NCBI GenBank assembly: GCA_951394405.1
Contig: OX596335.1
Coordinates: forward strand, 4,278,001-4,342,000
Direction of reading: 5' to 3'
DNA: 64,000 bases
Source: Coprinellus micaceus
Lineage: Eukaryota; Basidiomycota; Agaricomycetes; Agaricales; Psathyrellaceae
The position numbers and the translations under genes are program-made. The notes under the pieces were generated by a model. It did not search any database and was not told the DNA's origin. It saw nothing but the letters and a program-made list of their open reading frames with translations. Below are positions 12,831-25,025 of this stretch, one piece after another; positions within the stretch are counted from its first letter, which is position 1; each line of letters starts with the position of its first letter.

Positions 12831-14046
12831 CACCAAGCTTGCACAGACGCCCACCCCCCCTCGGTAGTTTTGGAGGGAAAAAGGCAAATATACGCCGGGT
12901 CCCCGGGAATTGAAACGGAAATGAATTCTTAAATGACAGGTTTTTGCGCCCGGCGCAGCACGGGCTCGGAAGGAGGCTGGCGGAGGGAATAGCAGTAATC
13001 GGTGTCTGGTGTGTCCCTCTCTCGAAACAGCAGGCACGTTTTGTTTATAGAGGACTCCGGTGGCAAAGCGGAAGCGATTATGATGACACGGGGGGGCACT
13101 TGCCTCGAGGCTCGCAGGTACAGAGCTGGGAACGGCGTTGAGTATATAAAAGCTTAGGGCGCGTGCAGCGTGGTGATGCCTGGGCGCGGGGTGCGTGGTC
13201 GTCGTAAACCCAAATCCATAGATGGAGGGGGGCGTGGCCTTGCCTCGTGGTGAGTTGTAGGTCCTTGTATCTGGTTGGAATCCCAATTGCTGTTAAGATG
13301 GACGTTGAGGTCCCTTCGCTCTGGTCTATTCGTCAAATGGTAGACGAAAAAGGGTTAATTCTAAATGTGTATTTGGATTTGGGCGCCAATTAGATTTGTT
13401 GGGGAGTTTCAGGAATAAAGGGTTTAAGGTGGTATTTATAGCAGACGAGGGACGAGGGTGTTGATGGTGCGAACGATGATTGGATAGGGATGCGCATCAG
13501 ACTCGGAGAATCGCAGAGATGGTGGAGGCGGGTATCTGGGTGGTCTGTGACTCGCGTAGATAGCGATATCTAGCGCCGTATCCGGGCGCTTGAAACTTTT
13601 TTTGGAGGATATACCCAGGGAGAGAGGTGTGTAAGTACAATTTGTGTCTGGATCGGCGGATGCGCCCCCTCTCGATGGCTCTCGCCCGCTCGCGCCTGGA
13701 AGAAAGGTGGGGTGGGAGGTGTGGGTGGAGGGAAGTATTGTATTGGCGTACCCCGCTACTACTGAGAGGCAGGCACGGGAGCCAAGGGAGTGGATGAGAT
13801 CGACCGATGGATCTGGTGGCTGCCTTCTTTTGATGGACGAATGGGGCAGGTGTTACTGGGCCGGCGTGACCAACCCACGTCCCTTTTGGGCAGGAGCACT
13901 CACCACAGAGAGGGCCACTTCCTCCTCCCCCTCCGCTCCATCTATATTCGCCCTTTTTCCGCTCTTTTTCTTCATTGATTCTCCCCCAGACTCCATCGCT
14001 CCTTCACTTCTTGACCCTCACCCAAGGCCGCCCTGGATCTCAAAGG
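12831..14046. other. upstream region of the large zinc-finger gene
   Basis: No gene supported. A strong TATA-like TATATAAAAG lies at 13143-13152, about 900 bp before the ATG at 14047. A 15-base match to the 7208 palindrome (GCCTCGAGGCTCGCA) lies at 13102-13116. The last 150 bp before the ATG are pyrimidine-rich, as in fungal 5' leaders. Confidence 0.45.
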
Positions 14047-17000
14047 ATGGCCTCTGCCCCCTTCGCCGCGTTCACAAAGTTCTTCCACAAGCAGCCAAAG
14101 CACGTCCCCGTCCAATCCATGCACGACGACGACCGCATCCCCGACGTCGTCGGCACCGACTACGAGCCATATCTCCACCCCCACCTCCACCCCTTCGCCA
14201 ACGCCAACGAGTTCGACCACTGGTCCCCGCCCCATACCCAAATCGTGAGCCTGATCCTCCACTCCGAAACACGAAATAATTTCTGACTTTGCAGTTCCAT
14301 CTACAGCACATCCCCGACCACACGGTGACGACGTCCAGCAGCTCTTCGGCGGTGTTGGCGGGCAGCAGCCTTGCCCAGGGCACCGCCACCACGAGGGCAC
14401 ACATCCCTCGCCCACCAGCGACCGCCGCTCGGGCCAAGCAGGGAGAGTATATCCCCTCGCACAGGCAGCAGCTGCAGCAGCAGCTCGCCATCGTCACCCA
14501 GCCGTCCGCGGCGACCCAGCCCGTCTTGTTCGACTTCGACATGGACGCAGAGTGGCACCAGACTGGGGCTCAGTTTGAAGCTCAGCAGCAGCAACAGTTC
14601 GCACTCAATCTCGGCCTGAACAATCCATCGCTCTCCCCGGCCTCGTCCTTTTCCTCTCTCTCGCCAACTCAAGTCCCGATTCCTCTCGCTCCGGGCATCC
14701 CAGGCGTCCCACCCGTGCCTCAGCAGTTGCAACAGCAGCAGCAGCAGCACGGTGCGCCGCCGCTCTCCACCGCCTCAATGTCTCCCACGTCCAACACCAC
14801 CCCGTCCGCCTCCACGTCGCTGCCCACCTACTCGTTCCCCAGCGCATCGCCCTACGTGCCCCACAACAGTCTGCGGCGGACCGCAACCTCAAACGCCATG
14901 CCGCCATCGCCAGCTTCGCCTTCCCAGTCGTATCATCAACAACATCAGCGCCATGCCTCCGCAAATGGGTATCACCCGTACGCTCCTAACGGACGATATC
15001 AAGGGCACCAGCAGCAACATCGTCGATCTCCGCTGCATCAGCAGCAGAGTAGCCGGTCTTCTCCGCTTGGGCACCAGCCTGGGTACGTTGCGGAGGATTT
15101 TGTGGACCCTTCGTACGGAGGGCAGCAGATGGCGAGGTCCCAGGGAGCGGTGCAAGGCGGGTATCCGGTTCAACAACAAGGGTATGGACCGCCGCCGCCG
15201 TTTGAGCAATCGATCCAGAAGCAATACCCGCAGCAGTCTTATCCGTTTCCTTCTCAGCAACAACAGCAGCAGCAGCAGCCAAGGCTCTCGCCCTCTCTCT
15301 ATCCGTCTCCGCCTCCTTCCCACCCCCATTTGCAGCACCTCCAACGCGTGCACATCCCTGCATATACGGGGCCGGTGGGCCATGGTCACGGCCCGCGCTC
15401 GGCATCTTCCTCATCGACCTCGTCCCATGTTACGTCCAACTCTTCCAACTCGTCTGCAGCGTCTTCGTACGGCCCCGGAACGCCCTTATCTGTGGGCTCG
15501 TCTGCTGGATCCTTCCCGTCCTCGTCCTCCCTTGCTGGGCTCAACCTGAACGGCAACGCTAGTAACAGCAACGAGTTGTTGGCTGAGATGATGATACCTG
15601 GCCCGGGCGTCTGTGTGCCTGACGATGGGAGCGGGATGGTGCAGGCGGCTACCCAGCACCACTTTGTCGGCCTCTCAGGCGGTATGGGCATAGTAGGAAT
15701 GGGCATGGATGTAGACGGCATGGGTGTCGTCGTCGATCCCTTGGAATTGGAAATGGGGATGGGCTACATGAACCCCTCCCAACCTCAACAACAACATAGC
15801 CCCAGCGTGCACTCCCAAACCACAGGTATCTCTCCCCAACTCGTCATGCTCGACAGCATGCCCAACCACATCCACGACCAGGCTCAGCCGATGTCCTCCA
15901 TCTTCGACGACGAGCCCTCGCCGATTGATGCTGCGTACGCCGAGTATGCGGCAGCGTCTGCCGCTGTTGCTGCTGCTGGGGGCGAGTCGTACGTGATGGG
16001 AGTGGGGGTGAGCGGCGGCGACGTCGATCCGCGGGATTCGATCTCGAATTTGGACGATGGGGGGAGTGAGTTGGGTGGTATGGGACCCGGTGGTGTTGGA
16101 GCGTTGAGCTCGCCGCTTACGCAGCAGAGGCTGGAGCAGCATCAGCAGGAGGAGCAGAGGAAGGCGGCGAGGCCAGAAGTGACGGCCGTGCAGGAGTGGC
16201 AGCGCCTAGGAAGGGAGTATGATAGTGCGGATTCGGATTCGGAAAGTGAGGGTTCTGAGGAGGAGGACGATGAGGATTATGAAGAAGAGAGGAATGGGAG
16301 CGAGGTCGAGGTGGCGAAGGAGGAGGAGGCGCCTTTGGTGACTTCGCCTGAACAACGCCAGGTGGGGGCGAGGCGCGGGGGGAAGACAAAGGCCTCAAAC
16401 GCGAGAGGTACGTCGTCGTCGTCATTTAATTTGGTGGTTGGTTATTGTTGAGTCTAACTTTATGTCCTCGTTTTACAGGTTCCACCCACGCGGCCAACGG
16501 TACTGGTGCGAAGACCCCTTCCAACAACGCTGCGAAGCCTGCGTCCAAGACTCCTAGGCAGGCGCCGTCATCGTTCCGACGCGCTGTCCCAACCAAGCGA
16601 GCTTCGACACGGACGATCACCCCTGCGACTATCAAGACGTCCCGATCTCGGGCGAGCACGCAGACGCTCACTCAGAAGAACGTGCGGAGTGCCTCTGGGA
16701 CTGTCCCGCAAGAGAAGTCCTCTACGGCTGCCGTGGATATGGGCGAGGCTGAGGGTGAGATGGACGCTGAGGGTGAGGCTGACCTGGATGCGGAGGGCGA
16801 GGAAGATGTCGGCGAGGGAGAGATGGATATCGCGGCGAACGGGGAGGGTAATGCGGCTGGAGAGGACGATCTCGTCCATGATTCTGCGGAGGAAGACGAC
16901 GAGGATATGTCGACTGACGAGAGCAGCGACTACGACGACGATAAGGATGGCGAGTTCATCCTCCGGCCAAGGTCGCGCTCGAGGCCTTCAGCGTCTCGTG

Positions 17001-17819
17001 CTCCTCGACGTGCTGCAGGCGAGTCCGCCTCGGCCAAGCGCGGTACGGGAGGGAGGATGTTGCGGACCCGCACCTCGTCTGGGAACGGATCGGCTTCCGG
17101 GAGGTACAACCCTTACTCCGCCTATGCCAATGACCAAGCCTCCAGCCCCGTCGCCAGTAACTCGTCGTCGATCTCTGGTCTGAGGACGTTGAGTTCGACG
17201 CTTGCGAATGCTGGTGTCCTCTCTGGAGTCGCTCCCTCGTCGCCTACCCTGTCGTCTTCGTCCCTCTCCAATGCTGGCGACGTCGGCAGCTCAAAGCAGA
17301 GGAAGCCCAGGCCTCCTACGAACCTCCCCGTCCCCGTTCCTGTTCCCAACCTGACGAAGAAGAGCCGCGGGAGGCGTGTGCCGACTGTCGGCAGCTTGGA
17401 GGAGTTGAGGAAGGTCAATACTACGAATGAATCTGCGTCGACTTCGGGGGCGGGGACTGGGACCTCGGGAGGTAGTCGGGGGAGGAGGAAGGCTGGGGCT
17501 TCCAGTGTTGGGACGTCGACTGGGACGAAGGGGTCGAGGATGTACCTGTGCGATGTGGAGGGCTGTGGGAAGTGCTTCGCTCGTGGTGAGCATCTGAAGA
17601 GGCATGTGAGGAGCATTCATACGAATGAAAAGCGTGAGTCGTTATTCTTCCTTGTCCTTCTCGTGAATACGGTTGCTCATGCAGGGGCTTTTCGATGTAG
17701 CGCATACCTGCCCTTACCCGGGCTGCGGCAAGGACTTCAGCCGACACGATAACCTCGGCCAGCATATGCGGGTACACAAAGATTACGCCCCCCCGCCTTC
17801 CGCCAAAGCATCTACTTGA
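14047..17819 (+). CDS. large C2H2 zinc-finger regulator, Msn2-like, glutamine-rich
   Basis: Four exons: 14047-14244, 14295-16407, 16479-17633 and 17701-17819, giving 1194 aa. The start MASAPFAAFTKFF follows a pyrimidine-rich leader; an in-frame ATG at 13975 is possible but less likely. The body holds poly-Gln tracts, Ser/Pro-rich regions and acidic blocks around residues 640-680 and 760-860, all likely disordered activation regions. The two fingers close the protein: CDVEGCGKCFARGEHLKRH...H and, after the last intron, CPYPGCGKDFSRHDNLGQH...H, joined by HTNEKPHTC. The last acceptor is fixed by the second finger: only TGTAG at 17700 restores it. C-terminal paired fingers of this type bind stress-response elements in Msn2/4 relatives (family knowledge); a transcription factor role in the nucleus is inferred. 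VPVPNLTKKSRGRRVPT before the fingers is shared with the gene at 650-1867. Confidence 0.9.
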
Positions 17820-19384
17820 ACGCGTTCCATACCCCTTCCCGATGCTTTATTCGTTCTCGTCGACCATCTCAACGTGGCCGATGGGCGTTTCCTCTCTTCT
17901 CTTTTATTTCTGATCTTACTCTCGACTTCTACGACCTTTTTACGAAAATTGTTTTCAACAAAACATGGACTTTTGTGGTTCGTCGCATTTCGGTTTTCGG
18001 TTTTTTTTTGGCGTTGGTGATGCTTCCGTTTTATGCTTGCCCTTTTTTTGATCCTCGCCGCTCTTGTTGTTACATCGGACGCTTGCTCACCTCGACTTGC
18101 CTTGCCCTGCCAAATTCTGTTTGACCTCGAGCCCTGATACTCACCCCTTCCGTTCCGACATTCTGCTGCTGCTTCGCTTCGTCTCCCTTGGGCTTTTCGT
18201 GATGTCTTTTTCTCTTCTCTGTGCCTCGGCCTTGCTTCGACGTTTGTTCCCTTCGACGCCTTTTATGAATCATCCTTTTTTTTTTTACTGTGCTCTCGCA
18301 TCTGGGACTTACTCTTGCATGCTTGCTTGTCTGTTCGCCTCGTTTACCACCCCACCCCACCCTCGCTGCCGGTGAAGAAGTATGTACGTCGGCATCTTAC
18401 TTACCTAGTTACCCCCACCCTCGCCCTACCTATGCCCCGTCGTCGTACTACTTTGCAACTCATCGGCCCGTGCCTGATCACAACCCCAAACCACATTTCG
18501 TTGACATGTATGTAATCTTTGCATCTCATATCTCTCTTCCTTCTCTGCAACACATCTATACGACCTCGTTACGTGTATGCATCTACCTTTTTTTTTAGTC
18601 ATATCAATCATAGCCATAGCTTTCTCTCTCTCTCTCGTTTTAACTACCGTCAGTCTCACATTCTCTGTCACCTCCTCGTCTGTGCTCGTACTACCACCAC
18701 CACCACATACTTAACATACTCATATGCGTTTATTGATATCCTTAATGTAATGTTACAGTATCATCGTCATTCTTTGCTTCGTCACCGTGCTGGCTGTCTG
18801 GCTGGCTGTCTGTCGGATGTCCCTTCCGGACAACCCTCATCGAAGCACAGTGTTCATTTGCCGATACGCGACATCTTTTGCCACTTGTTCGGCCTCCCGA
18901 CTATTCCGAGGGTGCGAAAAGCACAGTGACGACTGAGAGAATTTCAACTCGCGTGAACGCGGTGTGCCCAAGTTCCGATGGGAGCGTTCTTTGCATTTTT
19001 GGTGTAACACTACTGTTTCATACGTTGGATCCGGTTCCAGTTGGCCCCCGCTTGCTGTAGGATGTACATTCATGGACAATCGGCGTTGGGCTCCGTTGTC
19101 CGGCTACCGAATGGACGATAGAGGAACCCGGATTGAAGGTGTGTAGAATAGTGTTTTCCGATTGGAGGCTAGTGCGCACATGTGCCTATGTTTGGGTTCT
19201 CGCCATGCTTCAGTATGAATGGTAATATCGGCACTAGCACTGTTTATGACCTGCCTCCGGGGTGTTCATTGAAAAAAAAGAGGTCAAAGCACCATCCTGT
19301 CGGTAGAATAGCGGCAAAACTCACAATCAAACCACGACGGTCGCGGTCGATCTTCAACCGAGCAGTAACCTCCATTTTTGCATA
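17820..19384. other. 3' flank and intergenic, T-rich
   Basis: Starts with a T- and CT-rich stretch (poly-T runs near 18000, 18280 and 18590, CT run near 18625), probably the 3' UTR and terminator region of the zinc-finger gene. No gene is seen. Confidence 0.45.
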
Positions 19385-20029
19385 TTAGTTTACGGGAATG
19401 GTATAGATCGAGGGCGCAAACCGCCCTCTGTGGGAGAGAGAGAGGCAGGGTTGGGAGTACATGGCCCGGACGCCAAGTCTACTGACGTCGTTCATAGTAC
19501 CTTGCCCGGCTGTATCGACACCCGAAGCCTCCGAGTCCGATGAGAATGGGAGTCCGTGTTGAGGAAGCTCCATAGCTGTATCTGTGCTGGTGCATGTGGT
19601 TGGGGTCGAATGGATTCCAGGTGATGCCACACCAGACGCCACACCCAAGGGTGTTTGGGGCTGGAAGAGACTGGAAGCACTACTAGAGCGGATCTGATGC
19701 TCACCTCCAGCCGATATCCGGGAAGTGCCTGGGTTTAGTTGAACTCACGCTAAGGTTATATTGGTCTTGGTTCCATACGATTGGTAGCTATAATAACTTG
19801 TCGCTCCCAGGCTTGAGGCGTTCCATTGAACTCGAGCTACGTCGTCGTACCCTGTCGTACCTGCTCATACCTGTGGCTCCGGTGTTTTGAGTGGACTGTT
19901 ACCTGTGTTCACAGGGTTTGCCGATCCCGAAATTCTATGAAAATAACCACCACGGTGGCCGCTATAGCGGACGAAGGTCTGCTGGAGAAATGGTGGTATG
20001 AGTGCACGACCACCGGGAATAACTAGCTC
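19385..20029 (-). pseudogene. possible remnant of a membrane protein tail
   Basis: On the minus strand a short hydrophobic run (AIAATVVVIFIEF, near 19950) is followed by a possible intron and then by a Ser/Thr/Pro-rich frame ending at 19385 that looks like a cytoplasmic tail. No complete start or extracellular part could be found upstream. It could be the 3' end of a single-pass membrane protein gene that has decayed, or chance. I do not recognise a family. Confidence 0.22.
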
Positions 20030-20271
20030 AGTGTAGCGTACACGTCGGATATGCTTTACAGTTCCGTCCCTGTTCGATGCAGAGCACTAAAAATGAGCGT
20101 TTCAAGGGAGACACGAGTTGATTAGAGAAAGCACCGGACATCGTGCCGCAACCATGAATGCAGCATGGGATCCGAAATTGTGATCACCGGCACATCGTTC
20201 CTGTCGATTTGACTTTGCTGTAGGGATGTTCCAACGAAGCCTACAAGGTTCCAGAGAGAAGGGAGAAGTGA

Positions 20272-21153
20272 TCAAGGACATGAAGTGGAATGCAGTGTCG
20301 CCTTCTCCGGGTCAAGCTCTGGCTCGATGAGTAGTCTAATGGTACCAGTGTCAAGAAACGGCGGGTTGACGATCATCATGCAGAGCATCGCTCTTCTGCC
20401 TGGCACGGCATCCAGATAGATCTGCTGATATGGAGATGCATGTTGGGGTGCAGCGGAGACTCCAAGTTCCCCCCGAACGCAGAGACAAATGGACCGATGG
20501 TGTTCTGGGGGCGGCGAGGTGCCGCCAGGTTCGTCGAATCGACTAGGCCACTGGCATTGCTCCCGGCAGCGCCGTCGGCGCTCACCGCGGTTTACCCAAA
20601 AGCGTACTAGTGGAAGATCCCTGTCATGTGAGGACATGCATGGGAGAGATAATTCGGATCGGAACCGCCATGTTCGTCCATGATGATTGGTCTCTTTTCC
20701 ACCACCCCTTCTGATGGATGCCATGATGCCCTGCGCAAAAAAGACATTGAAATTCCATATTCGTGAGGTATCAAAGAGCTCACGATTGGTTCTGGTGAGA
20801 TGATGGAATCCCAGATCCCACTCCATCCGCCTCATTCTCACGTGGATCGGGCCAAGCGCAGTGGATGCGGCACCGTGTGTGCGACCCCGTCTACGGCCAA
20901 TAAAGGTCCTCACAACGGTTATTTGTCGAGAGTAATAGACGCCTACCAGCAAAGCCTCATGGGACGCACGGTGTGCACCGCAGGCCTTCCGCTCTGGATG
21001 CCATTGGAAACTCGTTATCGCATCCCACCCTGGGTGATTCTTGAAGCCGTTGAGATAGGCGACAGGATCTAGAAACCAGAGATAGAGGAGCAGAGAGTCG
21101 TCAGTTGAGACCGAACGATATAACCGGTATATAGCACCCTTATCTGATAGCAT
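20272..21153 (-). pseudogene. possible decayed membrane-protein gene (DUF6534-like hint)
   Basis: A minus-strand frame contains TDDSLLLYLWFLD near 21080. This resembles the first-helix signature of the agaric seven-helix DUF6534 family (a D-rich loop, then a hydrophobic run ending LWxLD). An intron-like segment (GTGAGC...TTTTTTGCGCAG) lies near 20730-20782. The rest does not give clean transmembrane helices, and neighbouring frames carry family-like scraps, which suggests frameshifts. Weak evidence; a chance open frame is the alternative. Confidence 0.2.
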
Positions 21154-21799
21154 CCTAAAGCGCCCGCATCTTCAGGAACTTCCCCACATCGCGGCTCCAA
21201 AGCACCACCACTGGAGCGAGTTAGAGCACGTTCCTTATCACTGGTGGTCTCCCGATCTACGAAACATTCCAAGCCAGAATCCATAATCCCACCCACTTCA
21301 TGCTGGCAACCCACAGGTACAGACAGGCACCCACATCGATAAATGAAGCGGGAAAGCACGATTGGCCTCTTCATTTCCCCTTTACCGTTCCTTATTTGCG
21401 GCATAAAAAAAGCAGCGAACGAGATAAATCCAATCCTACGCATGGTGTCAGAAGAACGATTGTGGAACCCGGCGGGAAAAGAACCGTATGCTCACCTTAT
21501 GCATTGCTTCGAAGCCGCCCTCCGAGGGTCTTCGCTCAGATACGCCAGCATGTATCCATAGACCCCGCTTCCTTTGAGCGATGGTCGCTGTTCTCACCCT
21601 GCCGGGCGAGATTAATCAGAGGATGGGATTCCTACGGTAAATCAGGAATGGGAGAGACTAGTGGACTTGAAGCGTGGGGGCCGGAGCAGCGTCCTCGTCG
21701 TGCTCCCAATAGTCAATAGAAATAGGTATCCATTCCATGTTCCCAGGATTCTATCCAAAATGCGTGAATAGATGGTATGCTTTGGTCACTCACTCGAAA

Positions 21800-24700
21800 C
21801 TACTGTTTGAAAGCTAACCAAGCCTCGTTCAAGGTTCCAAACACTCCACCAGCAATCATCCTCTGTTCCACAGTCGAGTTGTTGGCATTCAGCTGAGCAA
21901 GGGTTCGTCAGTGAAAAGTGACAGAGAACGCAAAGCGAGCTCGTACTTTATCCGGGTGCACCCTCGATACCGACTTCATGTACCACTTCTTAACACCACC
22001 GCCAGTGATGAGAGTAGCCATGTCCGGCTTCCCACCCATCTCCTTAATGAGGTCCTCCCACAAGACTGTATCCAAGCTAGCTAGCAACGCACGGAGATTA
22101 GTCTCCTTGCCCTTCTTCCACGCCAGAAGCTTCGCCTCCACCGTATCCTTCAACTGATACTTTAGAGCGTCCTCTGCCTCCGCCGCGTTGACCTGCTCGC
22201 GATAGGCCTTGACAGCCTCGCCGGAAGTAACTACAGCAGGAGCAGGAGTAGGCTTAGGCCTGGGCTTCGGCTTCGAAGCAACAGCCGTAGGTCGAGAGGT
22301 GGCCCCAGAAGCACTGCCATTTGCGCCACTCTCTCCATCAACCATCTTCTTACACCTTCCCAAACCCCTCACCGCATCCTCCCTGGTCTTCCCATCAACC
22401 CAACCGGCACCGGTTAGTACCTCCCAATGCTTCCTTGCCTCAGTCCATTTTTCCATGCCCTCGAACGCCTCCGCGCGTCTTCGTACGGCCTTGATCCACC
22501 CGTCTTTTAGATCAACTCCACGACCCCAGTCGTCGTTCCATTCAGAACCTTTTGGCTTTTGCACACCGTATCCTCCATTCGGTTCGCCCTGACCACCACC
22601 ATCCAACTCCCACCCGCCCTCGTTCGTTGGGTTCCAGTTCTTCCAAGGACCACCAGAGCCGGCGATGATGCTCAAGGCTCTACCTGTATCTTCCACAGCA
22701 CCCTTGCACTCTCCGCACCTGATCCTTGCCAGTGATCGGTTAGTGTACAGAGGTACCAACAGCAAATGGCTCTCTGGCAGCAAAGTGATCGCCTTCGAGT
22801 ACTCTTCCGCTGCCACGCTGTACTGTCCGAGTTTGAAGGCCTCCGTTCCCTTGCTCCTATGCTGGCGCACAATATCGAGTGTATGACATGAGGGTAGTCG
22901 GCGTTTCGGCCTGGGTGGCGTAACTGCAGGTGAGGGCCTGGGTGTGGGCCGGGACGGGGCAGCAGCGGGTACTGGAGCGGAATCGGTGGCGGGTTTCTTA
23001 TGGCGCCATCGGGACACGTAAACCTTGGGTTCAGCGGGCTCACTCGGTGCGGATGAGAAGAGGTCCACTTCAGGCTGAGGTTGGGGGGCGGGACGAGGAG
23101 GTGCCGATTGTGAAGGCCCGGCACGGTGGGGACGCGAAGGCGCGGGTCGATCACCATCCCTGAACGCACTGCCTTCGTCATCATCGTCCTTGAAGCTACT
23201 TCCATCGGCCCTCGAGCGTCCGGAGTCCTGTTCAGTGTGCGCCTCGACATCCTGCATCCACTTCGGGCGCCTGTCTCGAGCATCCGTACGCGCTGGGGGG
23301 AAGCCCTGGTCAGTAGAGTCGCTCCCAACGCCCGCCCGTTCTTCGTACGCCTTCTGGACTTTTTCCTTGCCTTGCTTCCAGAAGAGGCTGGCTTTGCTGA
23401 GAACGTTCAGGCCGATCTCACTTGCTTGAGCGAGGATTTCGTCAGCTTGGGATTGCAAGTTGGGGGTAGATTTTCCTTCGCCTGAGGCACCCGTATTCTG
23501 CCTCTGGGGTTGGTGCTGCTGACGTCTTCTCCTCGCGGCTGCGTAATCCTCGTCTTCATCATCCGAGTATTGGAATCGACGTTGACCTGGAGGAGAACCT
23601 TCAGATGGTGCAGAACCACGGGGCCGAGTAGCCGTTGGCGGTGTGGCGTTACCGCCGTCTCCCAGGAGCATCTCCAGGGCAGCCTGCACGTCAGTCCCGG
23701 TCTCCGTCTTAGCAAGGGCAGCTTTGGCTTGCTGTAACGAGAAGCCCATCTCCACGATCTGGCCAAGTATATGCGGTGGAGGAGACGATGTTCTTGAAAC
23801 CTGAGGTGTTTGTCGACGAGATGTGGATGACGATGACGAACTCTGCCGGACTTCAGTCAAGGAAATCTACGCCCAACTCGATACCAAGTACATACCGTTG
23901 CTGATTGAGCACGGATGGCTTCCACCGGTTTACTTAGGTCTCCTAGGATATCATCCTCGTTGTGGTGGGAACGTCCGTTACTCGTGTATTCTCTGTTGCC
24001 AAAATCGAAATCGAAATCTGGGGAATCGAACTCTTCTTGCGATTTCGATTGGGTGGATACCGGGGTAGGGGAATGAGATGATCCAGAGGCGAAGTCATCG
24101 AGGTCCCATAGGGAGCCCGACCTCGAGTCCTGAGCTTTTGGAGGTCGGGACGAAGTAGACACTGCTGCAGGGCCGGCATCGAAACCTCCGAAGTCAAGCA
24201 AGGAATCTGCTTTCGCCGCAGGCTGAGGTTTTGGCTTGGCGGTTGCCGGTGCGCCAAAGTCCCCCAATCCCCAGTCATCGTTGTCGTCCACGACCACCCT
24301 CTTCGTCTGAGATGGAATCGGCGCAATGAGTCCTCCGCCAAGCGTGTCTAATCCTGCCCACTGATGACCGGCTTGAGCTGCGGATGCCGCTGGGCGTTTC
24401 GATTGCGGCGCCAACCGTTGCTTCTCGGCCATCGCAGCGCGCTCTGCTATAGTCATGTTAGCCGCCGGCTTTGGCGCCCCTCCAAACGATCCTGATAATA
24501 GGTCGTTGAATGCATCGCCGGATGACGCAGCAGACCTCGACGCTCCGGATGATGGTCTTGATGTGGCTGCGCTTCCGGAGGATAATGAAGGCGTCAATGG
24601 GCGCGAATTCGAGGAGGAAATGTTCATCGAAGATCCAGGCCGAGAGGTGCTTGGTCCGAGGCTCCCATTTCTCGTCGTTGGGGTCGATGATTGGGACAAG

Positions 24701-24834
24701 AGCGAGAACACATCGTGCTTGGGTTTGGGTTGTGAATAGGGTGATGTTGCGGGTTTCTGCTGGGATAAGGGTACAGATTTCTGAGGCTGAACCGGAGTGG
24801 TAGAACTCCAAAGGTCGGCGAAGGAGTCCCCCAT
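21800..24834 (-). CDS. SWA2: auxilin-like clathrin uncoating factor (Swa2 family)
   Basis: Three exons: 23897/23896-24834, 21947-23842 and 21800-21892, giving 975 aa. Introns at 23843-23895 and 21893-21946 are both phase 0 with good consensus. The N-terminal third is disordered, with a DAFNDLLSGSFG motif and several short DF/DL motifs typical of clathrin/adaptor binding. A UBA domain follows at about 335-375 (ILGQIVEMGFSLQQAKAAL...ALEMLL), then a TPR region at about 638-740 (KGTEAFKLGQYSVAAEEYSKAI). The C-terminal J domain (about 880-975) carries HPD (VHPDK, about residue 941) and ends in LNEAWLAFKQ. The domain order clathrin-binding, UBA, TPR, J is that of yeast Swa2, which recruits Hsp70 to strip clathrin from vesicles. 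The last exon encodes only 30 residues but completes the J domain. It is divergent from the F-box gene, with only 191 bp between the two ATGs. Confidence 0.93.
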
Positions 24835-25025
24835 CTATGAGAGCAGTCGTGTGTCGTGAACGGGTGTCGTCGTCGTCGTCGATGGTAAGGCTCGAAACCG
24901 CTGAGCTCTTGATCAGCGCTGTGCACGTGGAAGGTGATCCCGGCCATGCGGCGGCCTAGCCATCGTGTCTGCCCCTAACTTGCAACTGCTCCCCTCCTCA
25001 AACCACAATCTGATCACCGAGCGCC
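24835..25025. promoter_or_regulatory. 191-bp bidirectional promoter region
   Basis: The only DNA between the start codons of the auxilin gene (-) and the first F-box gene (+). Both promoters must fit here or overlap the genes. No TATA box is evident. Confidence 0.5.

Noticed and set aside
13644..14279. Long plus-strand frame of about 210 codons before the large zinc-finger gene
   Set aside because: It overlaps exon 1 and the first intron of the zinc-finger gene in another frame, has no family features, and its 5' part is compositionally random.
14752..15549. Arg-rich frame inside the zinc-finger gene
   Set aside because: Shadow of the poly-Gln and Ser/Pro coding region in another frame.
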